64,000 nucleotides of DNA, taken from assembly GCA_947503245.1 (NCBI GenBank), contig CANNCV010000001.1:1-64000 (forward strand), given 5' to 3'. This DNA comes from an uncultured Sphingomonadaceae bacterium (GTDB lineage: Bacteria; Pseudomonadota; Alphaproteobacteria; Sphingomonadales; Sphingomonadaceae). Position numbers and translations under genes: made by a program. The notes under the pieces are model-generated. The model was not told the DNA's origin. It searched no databases and saw only the letters and a program-made list of their open reading frames with translations. This document shows, one piece after another, positions 8,827-17,417 of the stretch; the first letter of the stretch is position 1, and every line of letters begins with the position of its first letter.

Positions 8827-10215
8827 ATGAGTACGCGAACCCCCGACACATCCGCCAGCCCGACAATTGATAATGTCGCCCAATTGATCCAGCCTATGCA
8901 AAGCGGCGAAAAACCGCAGGCCGACTGGCGCATTGGCACCGAGCATGAAAAGTTTGTCTATTGCGGTGCAGACCATCATGCGCCCAGCTATGATGAAGAA
9001 GGCGGCATTCGCGATCTGCTGATGGCATTGACGGAATTTGGCTGGGAACCGGTTTATGAAACCGGCAGCGACGGCACGGAAAATGTCATCGCCATGCGCG
9101 GGGCGGATGGAACAGTTAGTCTGGAGCCTGCAGGACAGTTGGAATTATCCGGCGCACCTCTGGAGAATTTGCATCAGACATGCGCGGAAACAGGCCGGCA
9201 TTTGGAGCAGGTTAAGGCCATTGGCGAAAAGACAGGAAAAGGCTTTTTGGGCCTGGGCATGTGGCCAGACAAGCGCCGTGACCAATTGCCGGTCATGCCC
9301 AAAGGTCGCTATAAGATCATGATGAACCATATGCCGAAAGTCGGCAATTTGGGGCTCGACATGATGCTGCGTACATGCACTATCCAGGTCAATCTGGACT
9401 ATTCAAGCGAAGCCGACATGGCGAAAAAATTCCGCGTTGGTCTGGCATTGCAGCCACTGGCAACCGCGCTTTTTGCCAATTCGCCATTTACTGAGGGTAA
9501 GCCCAATGGCTATCTCTCCTATCGCAGTCATATCTGGTCCGATACCGATCCACAGCGCACGGGAATGCTGCCCTTCGTATTTGATGATGGCTTTGGCTAT
9601 GAGCGTTATGTCGAATATATGCTCGATGTGCCGATGTATTTTGTCTATCGGAATGGCCAATATATTGATGCGGCGGGGCAGAGCTTTCGCGACTTTCTGG
9701 ATGGCAAATTGCCAGCACTGCCCGGCGAAAAACCCAGCATGGATGATTGGAACGACCATCTTTCCACCGCCTTTCCCGAAGTGCGCTTAAAATCATTTCT
9801 TGAAATGCGCGGCGCCGATGGTGGACCGTGGAACCGCATTTGTGCCCTACCGGCATTCTGGGTCGGCTTACTCTATGATCAGACTGCGTTAGATGCGGCA
9901 TGGGATCTGGTGAAAGATTGGAGCATTGAGGAGCGACAGGTTTTGCGCGATACTGTTCCGGCAAAAGGTTTGGCCGCTCCTATTGGCAATAACCACAGCC
10001 TGCGCGATATCGCGGAAGAGGTGTTGGGCATAGCTTCGGCTGGACTGACCGCACGCAACCGCCTTAACAGCAGCGGCGATAATGAAACCGGGTTCCTTGA
10101 ACCGCTTTATGATATGGTAAGGCGGGGCAAAACTTCAGCAGAAGAGCTATTGGCTCTATATGAAGGTGAATGGGGTGGAAATACCGCCCCTGTTTATGAC
10201 AATTTCAGCTTCTGA
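8827..10215 (+). CDS. gshA: Glutamate-cysteine ligase (plant/alphaproteobacterial type)
   Basis: Catalyses ATP-dependent joining of glutamate and cysteine, the first step of glutathione synthesis. The protein (462 residues from the ATG at 8827, 465 from 8818) belongs to the GCS2 class found in plants and alphaproteobacteria, seen in WRIGTEHEKF, VSLEPAGQLELSGAPL, GLGMWPDKRRDQLPVMPKGRYKIMMNHMPKVG and MLRTCTIQVNLDYSSEADM. It is not the E. coli type. Neither start has a clear ribosome site, and family N-termini fit the shorter form. Its product supplies the glutathione used by the YghU, GST and MAPEG proteins in this window. Confidence 0.94.
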   Translation: MSTRTPDTSASPTIDNVAQLIQPMQSGEKPQADWRIGTEHEKFVYCGADHHAPSYDEEGGIRDLLMALTEFGWEPVYETGSDGTENVIAMRGADGTVSLEPAGQLELSGAPLENLHQTCAETGRHLEQVKAIGEKTGKGFLGLGMWPDKRRDQLPVMPKGRYKIMMNHMPKVGNLGLDMMLRTCTIQVNLDYSSEADMAKKFRVGLALQPLATALFANSPFTEGKPNGYLSYRSHIWSDTDPQRTGMLPFVFDDGFGYERYVEYMLDVPMYFVYRNGQYIDAAGQSFRDFLDGKLPALPGEKPSMDDWNDHLSTAFPEVRLKSFLEMRGADGGPWNRICALPAFWVGLLYDQTALDAAWDLVKDWSIEERQVLRDTVPAKGLAAPIGNNHSLRDIAEEVLGIASAGLTARNRLNSSGDNETGFLEPLYDMVRRGKTSAEELLALYEGEWGGNTAPVYDNFSF

Positions 10216-10526
10216 TGACCCCATTGTGTATGCCGCTAGAGCGATTCGCTTCCGCTCTTTCTGTTATATAATTAGCGCTAACATATAATATACGTAATAT
10301 TACAAATGTCAGACGCACCCTAAATACTAGGAATTTCCTCACTTTATCGATATTTGTTCACAGGCTATAGCTTTTGCTGTTGATGTCGGCACATGTTTCT
10401 GATTTAGACCTTTTAACTCATAGCCCTTTGGACAAATCTCCCTCATTCTTTTGTCCTTCGGGTTCGCAGGCAAAACCCGTCATGTTCATACATGGCGGGT
10501 TTTGTTTTGCGGGCTATTGCTGTGGC
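10216..10526. other. Intergenic region between convergent gshA and ICMT-like gene
   Basis: No gene or RNA recognised. Near the gshA end a weak hairpin (AGAGCG 10238-10243, CGCTCT 10253-10258, then TTTCT) could act as its terminator. A stronger terminator lies at the other end and is listed separately. The middle is AT-rich without any clear open frame. Confidence 0.5.
10472..10504. terminator. Strong hairpin terminator between convergent genes
   Basis: AAAACCCGTCATG pairs with CATGGCGGGTTTT over 13 positions with one G-U pair and a six-base loop. The flanking A- and T-runs allow termination on both strands. It lies 22 bases from the end of the minus-strand ICMT-like gene. Confidence 0.8.
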
Positions 10527-11921
10527 TTATTCGGCAGGCTGCGATGCTTCAGCTTGTAATGCGTCAGACGTCTTTCTGTTACGCTTGAACAGTGATAACA
10601 GCTTGTTGATCGCCAAGGGTATAGGGCCATTACGATCCATCCATGCTGCATAGGCCTGATAATCTGGATCAGCCATCAAATGCTTTTCTTCGGTACGCGC
10701 TCGCCAATAGTAAATGGCGCTAATCACAGCCAATATGGCAGCATTGCGTAGGCCTTCTGCCCATGAGCCGCTATTGGTGATAAATGGTAAGCTTGCCAGC
10801 CACCAAAATGCGTTTTTCGACAAATAGGCAGGATGCTTTGTCCAGCCATAAGGGCCATGGGTCAATATTCCGCGATGAGTGAGATTGGAAAACCGCAATC
10901 CAAAAACCATGGTCGCCCAAGCATAAACACCGGTTAGGAAAACAAGAATAGTGCCCCAAATAATTAGAACTGTCGGACTATTGGCGAACAGATTGGCCCA
11001 GCCAGGCGTATCCACTTCATAATGCAATGGGCGGCCATTGCCCATCAATATAAAGGGCGGATAGCACATCAAAGCTGCCAACCAGCCGGCCAGATAGGGA
11101 TTGGCTGTCCTGATATGCGCATCGAGTGGCTTCATTGTCAGCAAATAGCCAACAGTCGCAAAATGGACATCGACCACGAACATGCCGGTAATAAGCGCAA
11201 AGGCTATGGCCACAGGATTGCCTGCAAGCGTTGCCAGATCAAGCCGCACAAGCTCACCGAAGCCGCCCGGCACAATGGACACCATGAATGCGAAGAAAAA
11301 GCCTTTAACGGCCCAACTGCGGGCATGGTTGGCGACTTCAGAGCCCTCCCAATCCTTCAAGCCGCATAGCATAGCACCGAAATGCCAGGCACCATCGCGC
11401 GGTTTCACCAGATAGCGGTCAAGCCAGATAACATAAGGAATAGAGCCGAAAAACAAAAACGGCGCGAAGAAGCTAAAGACTTCCATCGAGAACAGATACT
11501 GTCCGTCCCAATACCAACGGCATAATCCGTAAAGCCCTGCAATAATGCCCCATGTTGCCCATAGGCCCGCCAGCTTGATCTGGCTGATTTCCATGATATC
11601 GGCGATTTTTTTGGGCTTTGTCCAATCAATTCCGGTGGAGGCTCGGCGGTGGACCTTATCAACGATTAACGACCACGCCACCATGGCCAGTCCACAAAAC
11701 ACAACACACAAAAATGCAAAATAGCGGCCATCGGCCCGTTCTGGCATCACGTCGAGGCCGAAGACCTGCGGCGCAACACCCAGCCCGTTCATTACCGTGC
11801 CAAAATTGCGCGAAAAGATGATCCAGATAATGAGCGCGGCCAAACCAGCAAAGCCAACACCGTGGCTGACGGCACTTTTGGGCCGCGGATCACTTCTGCT
11901 TTTTCCAAATCCAAACATCAT
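10527..11921 (-). CDS. ICMT-like integral membrane methyltransferase with long N-terminal membrane domain
   Basis: The last ~120 residues carry the isoprenylcysteine/phospholipid methyltransferase pattern: GPYGWTKHPAYLSKNAFWW followed by a membrane segment and RARTEEKHLMADPDYQAYAAW. These form the SAM site in ICMT-type enzymes. Ahead of it are about 340 residues with several further membrane segments, much longer than typical small bacterial ICMT-like proteins of 150-250 residues. The frame opens at 12002, but MMFGFGKS at 11921 is preferred as start because the upstream part is not conserved-looking, leaving 464 residues. The substrate is unknown: bacteria lack prenylated CAAX proteins of the eukaryotic type, so phospholipids or small molecules are possible. 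Confidence 0.8.
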   Translation of the reverse strand: MMFGFGKSRSDPRPKSAVSHGVGFAGLAALIIWIIFSRNFGTVMNGLGVAPQVFGLDVMPERADGRYFAFLCVVFCGLAMVAWSLIVDKVHRRASTGIDWTKPKKIADIMEISQIKLAGLWATWGIIAGLYGLCRWYWDGQYLFSMEVFSFFAPFLFFGSIPYVIWLDRYLVKPRDGAWHFGAMLCGLKDWEGSEVANHARSWAVKGFFFAFMVSIVPGGFGELVRLDLATLAGNPVAIAFALITGMFVVDVHFATVGYLLTMKPLDAHIRTANPYLAGWLAALMCYPPFILMGNGRPLHYEVDTPGWANLFANSPTVLIIWGTILVFLTGVYAWATMVFGLRFSNLTHRGILTHGPYGWTKHPAYLSKNAFWWLASLPFITNSGSWAEGLRNAAILAVISAIYYWRARTEEKHLMADPDYQAYAAWMDRNGPIPLAINKLLSLFKRNRKTSDALQAEASQPAE

Positions 11922-12001
11922 TCTATCTTTAACCACAAAAGGTAAGCAATCAATGAAAGAGGAAATGGCGCGAACGCTCAACAAACAGGCAGCCAGACGC
12001 A

Positions 12002-12038
12002 ACTATCGCCGCAAACCATATCTGGCTGCGGCGATAGT
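12002..12038 (-). terminator. 12-bp perfect hairpin after the RGF-repeat gene
   Basis: ACTATCGCCGCA (12002-12013) and TGCGGCGATAGT (12027-12038) form a perfect 12-bp stem with a 13-base loop. It stands about 30 bases beyond the stop of the minus-strand RGF gene and before the ICMT-like gene. There is no real T-run on either strand, so it may be a processing or mRNA-protecting stem rather than a canonical terminator. Confidence 0.5.
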
Positions 12039-12066
12039 CGTTAACTGCAATTTTCAAACGCTGGAA

Positions 12067-12534
12067 TTAAAACCCTTTATGTTTGAAATTCCCTTTCACA
12101 TTCACGCCTTGTTGAAATCCTTGGCCGTGAAAGTCATCATGGTGAAAATCTCTATGGTGGAAGCCATTATTAAAGCCGCTTCGGAAACCACGATGGCGGA
12201 AATTGCCTTTAAAGCCTTTTCTGAAACCGCGATGGCGGAACCGCTTGCCACGAAAACCGCGGTTACGGAACCCACGTGATCTAAAACCCCGTGACCTGAA
12301 GCCACGTTTAAAGCCGCGCCCCCGGAAGCTGCGGCCGCGAAAACCACGTCCCCTAAAGCCACGGCGACCACGCAGTTCTGCTTTGTCCGAAATGGTCGTT
12401 GCGCCAGTATCAACCGCGATAGAAAATACAGATGCCTGTGTTGATGGTACGGCCACCTGTGTAGCCGCAGAGGCAGATGGTGCCAGCGCCAGAGTTGCGA
12501 GTGAGCCAGCTATTGCCAATATGATCTTGTTCAT
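12067..12534 (-). CDS. Exported Arg-Gly-Phe repeat protein with His-rich tail
   Basis: A 155-residue protein with a clear signal peptide (MNKIILAIAGSLATLALAPSASA). After a ~30-residue linker come about twelve near-repeats of a five-residue unit of the type [RGSNH]-R-G-F-R, changing towards the C-terminus into HHRDF/HHDDF/HGQGF units and ending KHKGF. The mature protein is extremely basic with an aromatic every fifth residue. AGGAG stands nine bases before the ATG. I do not recognise a family. The character suggests binding of polyanions (LPS, DNA, polyphosphate) or, for the His-rich tail, metal ions. A large frame on the other strand is a by-product of the repeat. It is not cotranscribed obviously with its neighbours. 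Confidence 0.8.
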   Translation of the reverse strand: MNKIILAIAGSLATLALAPSASAATQVAVPSTQASVFSIAVDTGATTISDKAELRGRRGFRGRGFRGRSFRGRGFKRGFRSRGFRSRGFRNRGFRGKRFRHRGFRKGFKGNFRHRGFRSGFNNGFHHRDFHHDDFHGQGFQQGVNVKGNFKHKGF

Positions 12535-12688
12535 AATATCGATCTCCTGTGTTAACAGGTGGTTCGCTTCATATGATCAGTTGGTTACACAAACTCAATA
12601 TTTTGAGCGATATTATCAATCGAAAAAGAATTTAAGATTGATTTTTACGATCAGATTCAAGGCTGTGTCACTCTCATTTCGCGCCAGC

Positions 12689-12982
12689 TCAATCCAGCTT
12701 GGCAACGGGTGCATCATCACCCAAATCTTCAAACCAGGCTTCGACCGGGCCTTTTAGCGTGATCGTCAAAGGGCGGCCTTTACGGTCCAATGTTTTGCCT
12801 GCTTGGACCTTAATCCAACCTTCGGAGATGCAATATTCCTCAACAGTGGTTCTGCGCTCACCCTTAAAGCGTATGCCAATTCCACGGGCCAATAATGTTC
12901 CGTCATAAAAAGGGCTGCCAGGGAAAACCGATAAACGGTCAGGGGGTGTATCGCCTGTAGGGCTTTGTGCGTCTTCACTCAT
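12689..12982 (-). CDS. DUF3297 family protein
   Basis: A 97-residue soluble protein matching DUF3297 end to end: PPDRLSVFPGSPFYDGTLLARGIGIRFKGERRTTVEEYCISEGWIKV followed by LTITLKGPVEAWFED. The family is a short conserved protein of unknown function that is common in Sphingomonadales and other proteobacteria. No catalytic motif is evident. The ATG lacks a close ribosome site. Confidence 0.88.
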   Translation of the reverse strand: MSEDAQSPTGDTPPDRLSVFPGSPFYDGTLLARGIGIRFKGERRTTVEEYCISEGWIKVQAGKTLDRKGRPLTITLKGPVEAWFEDLGDDAPVAKLD

Positions 12983-13118
12983 ATCGTATTTGCCTCTGCC
13001 GATTAATACCCGAACATATCGGGCAGTTTCCTAGAGCAAATTGCGCAGTTTTGGGCAAGACTATATCATCACAATTGTATCTGCGTGCAGGGTAAATATC
13101 TGCAAATGACTGATTGTT

Positions 13119-13781
13119 CTATGCAAAGACCATGTCGTAACCCTGTTCAGATTTAGGATCATCGCCATATTGATTACGGCCTTTTGTACCCGGCACCCAT
13201 AAAATGCCAACAAACACCAAGGATACAAGAAACCCCAGAAAAGGTATGGCCATGCCGATATAAAAGGGGATGAGAAGCCAACCACTCATATTAACGTCAT
13301 GCAGTCGCCTGACGGTCACTGCCAATTGCGGAATAAAGCTGCCCAACCACCAGATTATAAGAGCGATAAAGCCTGAAGAGGCCATCAATATCCCTGTTAG
13401 GCTATCGCCAACGAAACTATCCTCGGCTCCGTCAAGATCATCAAAAACGAAGCTATCCGGCGCATTTTCATTCGAAGGTGTATTAGAGGAACAAAATGGT
13501 TCGCAGGACCGCTTTTGCTGAACTTGCGCAAAATTCACCTTTCCGAATGATGCATCACCATATGCTGACTGAATGCTCTGAGGCTGCTCTAAAAAAGCCA
13601 GTTGTGCTTTGTCAGCATCATTAACCGCAAACTCATCGCTTGCCATCAAGGCTGACATCACAGGTACGCAGCACAATATGAGCACCACAATGTTCAACAA
13701 TTGAAACAGCCAGTATTCACGGCGGCGGGAACGCCCGGAAAATTCGGCATAGCGATAAAATGGTAAGAACATCCAACGCAC
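13119..13781 (-). CDS. DUF805 membrane protein with ~80-residue insertion
   Basis: Starts at a GTG (13781), giving 220 residues: GGAGGA stands seven bases before it, and the N-terminus then reads VRWMFLPFYRYAEFSGRSRRREYW, the usual DUF805 beginning. An open frame runs further upstream to 13817 but has no ribosome site. Family members are small inner-membrane proteins of about 120-140 residues with four membrane segments and unknown function. Here an acidic insertion of about 80 residues with a CEPFC cysteine pair separates the first membrane helix from the rest. The second half (WWLGSFIPQLAVTVRRLHDVNMSGW) is standard. A shorter DUF805 gene lies at 14857, beyond the MBL gene. Confidence 0.85.
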   Translation of the reverse strand: MRWMFLPFYRYAEFSGRSRRREYWLFQLLNIVVLILCCVPVMSALMASDEFAVNDADKAQLAFLEQPQSIQSAYGDASFGKVNFAQVQQKRSCEPFCSSNTPSNENAPDSFVFDDLDGAEDSFVGDSLTGILMASSGFIALIIWWLGSFIPQLAVTVRRLHDVNMSGWLLIPFYIGMAIPFLGFLVSLVFVGILWVPGTKGRNQYGDDPKSEQGYDMVFA

Positions 13782-13855
13782 AAATATCTCCTCCACTGCG
13801 CATATTTTATGCCGCAATTCTATAAGGAGTATTTAACCTCTAAAAAATTGACCGA

Positions 13856-14815
13856 TCATAAAGCAAAGCAGCTCAGATCATCTGCAACCTCTACAGGGCC
13901 ATCATAATTTTCAGCTATGGCCGCCATAATAGCATCCATGTCATTTAATGCGCGTTGCATATGATGTGTGAGAATCAGTTTCTGTGCGCCAGCCAGCTTT
14001 GCGACCTCACCCATTGACCGGCCATCGCGGTGCAAACCTCTGGGCTGTCCATCAGCCATACTGATAGCATTGTGCATGACCAGCAGGTCGGGCTTTAACC
14101 CGCGCATTGCTGTTTCAAAATCTTCACTCAAAAAGCTCTGATCGCCAGCAAAGACAATCGTCTTGCCGCCAGCTTCAATGATATAAGCAAGCGCTGGGAC
14201 CGTAAGATGGTGCACCCGCACAGCACTGACTTTCAGATCATCACCATCAAGGACATTTTGAATGCTGCCCGTATCTGTAGAAATTGCTAGCGGCGTTAGC
14301 TTTGGGAAATCGCTCTCACCGTTCAGATAAGGCGCCAGATAGCGGAGCATTCCATTAGGCCCGATAGCCGCTTCAGCCAATTCCTCAGGCGAGGGAAACA
14401 CATCACTGCCTTGCGGACCGGCCAGCATTAACGGCTCTGTGCGACCCGCAAAACTCCCTGCATTCAGTAATGATGGCAGGCCGCCAATATGATCGCCGTG
14501 GAAGTGAGTTAGCAAAATCGCGTCATGATCGGCAAATTGCGCTCCGGCTTCACCATAGCGCACAAAACTGCCTGCACCTGCATCAACCAACAGCCTAGCC
14601 TTACCATCCAACCAGACCAGATTGCTGGCACCCGCGCGATGATCATCAGCTATCGGCCCCCCGCTGCCCAATATTTGTAAAGCCAATGGGTTTTCAGCGC
14701 ATGCTTTGGGGTCGGCATCAGCAGCGTTTCGCTGCTTTTCAGCTAATGTACAGCCGAAAAGTAGTAAACAAAGCAAGCCTGTCATAGTGTGACGCAACAA
14801 TGACAGGCTAGGCAT
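13856..14815 (-). CDS. MBL-fold metallohydrolase, predicted lipoprotein
   Basis: A 319-residue metallo-beta-lactamase-fold protein. A signal peptide ends in a lipobox (LLLFGC, Cys22), so the mature protein is probably a lipid-anchored periplasmic or outer-membrane protein. The zinc motif is HFHGDH at residues 104-109. Later ligands fit HHLTV, the FAGDQSF aspartate and a C-terminal LILTHH. The sequence around GSGGP and the overall order resemble RNase Z/arylsulfatase-type members, but the substrate cannot be inferred. It is flanked on both sides, on the same strand and with short gaps, by DUF805 membrane proteins, which suggests a three-gene unit. Confidence 0.87.
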   Translation of the reverse strand: MPSLSLLRHTMTGLLCLLLFGCTLAEKQRNAADADPKACAENPLALQILGSGGPIADDHRAGASNLVWLDGKARLLVDAGAGSFVRYGEAGAQFADHDAILLTHFHGDHIGGLPSLLNAGSFAGRTEPLMLAGPQGSDVFPSPEELAEAAIGPNGMLRYLAPYLNGESDFPKLTPLAISTDTGSIQNVLDGDDLKVSAVRVHHLTVPALAYIIEAGGKTIVFAGDQSFLSEDFETAMRGLKPDLLVMHNAISMADGQPRGLHRDGRSMGEVAKLAGAQKLILTHHMQRALNDMDAIMAAIAENYDGPVEVADDLSCFAL

Positions 14816-14856
14816 TAACTAGACTCACTTCCATCCATGTATAAAACGGTTTGCGA

Positions 14857-15282
14857 TCACTCGAAAATATCACCTACATTACTAGCCATTTTGGGGTCAT
14901 TTCCATATTGATTTGGTCCAACCGTTCCAGGTAAAACCATGAAAACAAGCATAATAATACCCCCTATATACGGTATAAAGCCAAACAAATAGAACCAACC
15001 GGATTTATCCTGATCGTGAAAACGTCTCACGCTAACAGCGATATTTGGAACGATTAACCCCAATGCTACAATAGCAATAACAGCCAGCACAAGAACACCA
15101 AATGTGTTGAACTCAGGGTCACCCGTATAAGAATCTGTGCCCGACGCACCAGCTGTAAAGAGCAAGATTAAGAGAGCGATGTAAATAATCGCCTGAAAAA
15201 GCGTAAACATCCAATATTCCGTTCTCCGTGAACGTCCGCTAAAATCCGCATATCTCTTAAGTGGAAGCAACATCCATTCCAT
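14857..15282 (-). CDS. DUF805 family membrane protein
   Basis: A 141-residue protein of normal DUF805 length. It begins MEWMLLPLKRYADFSGRSRRTEYWMFTLFQ, followed by membrane helices, the diagnostic NIAVSVRRFHDQDKSGWFYLFGFIPYIGGI segment and a C-terminal GTVGPNQYGNDPK tail. Function is unknown for the family. It is the first gene of the apparent DUF805-MBL-DUF805 unit, with 41 bases to the next gene. The region before it (15283-15350) shows no strong promoter. Confidence 0.88.
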   Translation of the reverse strand: MEWMLLPLKRYADFSGRSRRTEYWMFTLFQAIIYIALLILLFTAGASGTDSYTGDPEFNTFGVLVLAVIAIVALGLIVPNIAVSVRRFHDQDKSGWFYLFGFIPYIGGIIMLVFMVLPGTVGPNQYGNDPKMASNVGDIFE

Positions 15283-15348
15283 AACTCTATCTCCCCATAA
15301 TCCCTTAAATCAAGGGGCAGAGTGAGATCTTTATTGAGGATTTGCAAC

Positions 15349-15394
15349 AAAAAACTCAGCAGCCGGGGCACTTATGCAAATGACCGTGCTGCTG
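15349..15394 (-). terminator. Terminator of typA
   Basis: On the minus strand CAGCAGC pairs with GCTGCTG (plus-strand 15388-15394 and 15357-15363), followed by AGTTTTTTG. It lies about 20 bases after the typA stop codon. The long loop can form extra GG/CC pairs. Confidence 0.7.
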
Positions 15395-15411
15395 GAATCT
15401 ATATTGTAACG

Positions 15412-17244
15412 TTAGCCAGCGCTTTTCTTGCGACTGGCCTTTTTGCGCTCATGCGGATCAAGGAAGCGCTTGCGCAGACGTATGGACTTGGGCGTAACCT
15501 CTACCATTTCATCATCGTCAATATAGGCAATGGCTTGCTCCAGCGTCATCAACCTTGGCGGGGTCAAGCGGATGGCATCATCCTTACCCGTAGAACGGAA
15601 GTTGGTGAGCTGTTTTGATTTCATCGGGTTGACTTCAAGGTCTTCCGGCTTGGCATTCTCGCCAATCACCATGCCCTCATAAATCGGCACGTTGGAACCA
15701 ATGAACAATTCGCCGCGCTCTTCCAGCATGTTGAGCGCATAGCCCACTGATTCGCCCGTACCGTTTGAAATCAGCACACCATTTTGGCGGCCGGATACCT
15801 GGCCTTTATAGGGGCCATATTTCTCAAACAAACGGTTCATCAGGCCAGTGCCGCGCGTGTCTGACAAAAACTCACCATGATAACCAATCAGGCCGCGCGA
15901 CGGCGCAGAAAAGGTAATACGGGTCTTACCGCCGCCTGATGGGCGCATATCGGTCAGCTCCGCTTTGCGCAGTTGCATCTTCTCTACAACCGTACCCGAA
16001 TGCTCATCATCAACATCGATAACAACGGTTTCATAAGGCTCCATACGTTGCCCGTCTTCTTCACGGAACAGCACGCGCGGGCGGCTAATGCCCAGCTCAA
16101 AACCCTCACGGCGCATGGTTTCAATCAGCACGCCCAATTGCAATTCACCGCGTCCAGCAACATCAAAACTATCTTTATCGTCACTCTCTGTAATGCGGAT
16201 GGCGACGTTGGATTCTGCCTCACGCAGCAAGCGATCACGAATCATGCGGCTGGTGACTTTATCGCCCTCTTTGCCTGCAAAAGGGCTGTCATTCACCGCA
16301 AAGCGCATAGACAATGTTGGTGGATCAATAGGCTGAGCAGCAATCGGCTCAGTGACTTCAGGAGCAGCAATGGTGTTGGCCACTGTCGCAACGGTCAAAC
16401 CGGCAAGCGAGATAATATCCCCTGCCTGGGCTTCCTCAACCGGCTCACGCTCCAACCCGCGAAATGCCATGATCTTGGTGGCACGGCCCGCTTCGACCTG
16501 ATTGCCATCCATATCCAGCGCGCGAATAGGGTCATTCAATTTCAAGCGGCCAGAAGCGATGCGTCCGGTAAGAATACGGCCCACAAAATTATCACGGTCC
16601 AGCAATGTTACCAGAAATTTGAACGCTGCTTCAGGGTCGACATCCGGCTCTGGAACATGGTTGATAATGGTATCGAACAATGGCCCCAAATCACCTTCGC
16701 GCGCCTCCATATCATCACTGGCAAAGCCAGCGCGGCCCGAAGCGAAAAGCGATGGGAAATCAAGCTGCTCATCATTAGCATCAAGGTTCAGGAAAAGCTC
16801 AAAACATTCGTCCAGAACTTCCGCAGGGCGGCCATCGGGGCGGTCAATCTTATTGACCACAACAATGGGTTTCAGACCCAGCGCCAAGGCTTTTCCGGTA
16901 ACAAATTTGGTCTGTGGCATAGGGCCTTCAGCCGCATCAACCAGCAGGATAACACCATCAACCATCGATAGAATACGCTCTACCTCACCGCCAAAATCGG
17001 CGTGGCCTGGGGTATCAACAATGTTGATGCGCACCGGATTACCGTCTTTGTCTTCCCGCTCGACACTGGTGCATTTCGCAAGAATGGTAATGCCGCGTTC
17101 TTTTTCCAGATCATTGCTGTCCATGGCGCGTTCTTCAACGCGCTGGTTATCCCGAAAAGTGCCGGATTGGCGGAAGAGCTGATCGACCAGGGTTGTTTTG
17201 CCATGGTCAACGTGCGCGATAATCGCGATATTGCGAAGGGACAT
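15412..17244 (-). CDS. typA: Ribosome-associated GTPase TypA/BipA
   Basis: A translational GTPase of the EF-G family that binds the 70S ribosome and helps 50S assembly and growth under stress. From the ATG at 17244 the 610-residue product begins [19 protein letters not shown], the exact family start with the G1 P-loop. Further marks are the G2/G3 region ([26 protein letters not shown]), G4 [10 protein letters not shown] and the BipA-specific C-terminal domain ([42 protein letters not shown]). The frame continues 41 codons upstream of 17244, but that part is not family-like. Confidence 0.96.
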   Translation of the reverse strand: MSLRNIAIIAHVDHGKTTLVDQLFRQSGTFRDNQRVEERAMDSNDLEKERGITILAKCTSVEREDKDGNPVRINIVDTPGHADFGGEVERILSMVDGVILLVDAAEGPMPQTKFVTGKALALGLKPIVVVNKIDRPDGRPAEVLDECFELFLNLDANDEQLDFPSLFASGRAGFASDDMEAREGDLGPLFDTIINHVPEPDVDPEAAFKFLVTLLDRDNFVGRILTGRIASGRLKLNDPIRALDMDGNQVEAGRATKIMAFRGLEREPVEEAQAGDIISLAGLTVATVANTIAAPEVTEPIAAQPIDPPTLSMRFAVNDSPFAGKEGDKVTSRMIRDRLLREAESNVAIRITESDDKDSFDVAGRGELQLGVLIETMRREGFELGISRPRVLFREEDGQRMEPYETVVIDVDDEHSGTVVEKMQLRKAELTDMRPSGGGKTRITFSAPSRGLIGYHGEFLSDTRGTGLMNRLFEKYGPYKGQVSGRQNGVLISNGTGESVGYALNMLEERGELFIGSNVPIYEGMVIGENAKPEDLEVNPMKSKQLTNFRSTGKDDAIRLTPPRLMTLEQAIAYIDDDEMVEVTPKSIRLRKRFLDPHERKKASRKKSAG

Positions 17245-17386
17245 AGTGTTACTGCCGTTTTGAAAGGATATGGACAGCGCAAGACCGCTCACGCCGCTAA
17301 TTTCTGGCGGCGCTATACAATGGCAATGGCCAAGGGGCAAGTGCTGCAGTGCAACACTTATAAGCAATCAGCCCAAAACGCACAGA

Positions 17387-17407
17387 AACTGGCGATTATA
17401 GCCAGTT
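17387..17407 (-). terminator. Short hairpin after the chemotaxis receptor gene
   Basis: AACTGGC (17387-17393) and GCCAGTT (17401-17407) form a perfect 7-bp stem with a seven-base loop, followed on the minus strand by TTCTGTG. It lies just past the receptor stop codon at 17418. The T-run is weak, so efficiency is doubtful. Confidence 0.45.
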
Positions 17408-17417
17408 ATTATGGCTA

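Noticed and set aside
12203-12757. Long plus-strand frame of 184 codons
   Set aside because: Antisense by-product of the RGF-repeat gene: strongly biased composition, no ribosome site, covers the intergenic region.
15973-16971. 332-codon plus-strand frame inside typA
   Set aside because: It lies fully within typA on the other strand, has a random-looking product and no translation signal.
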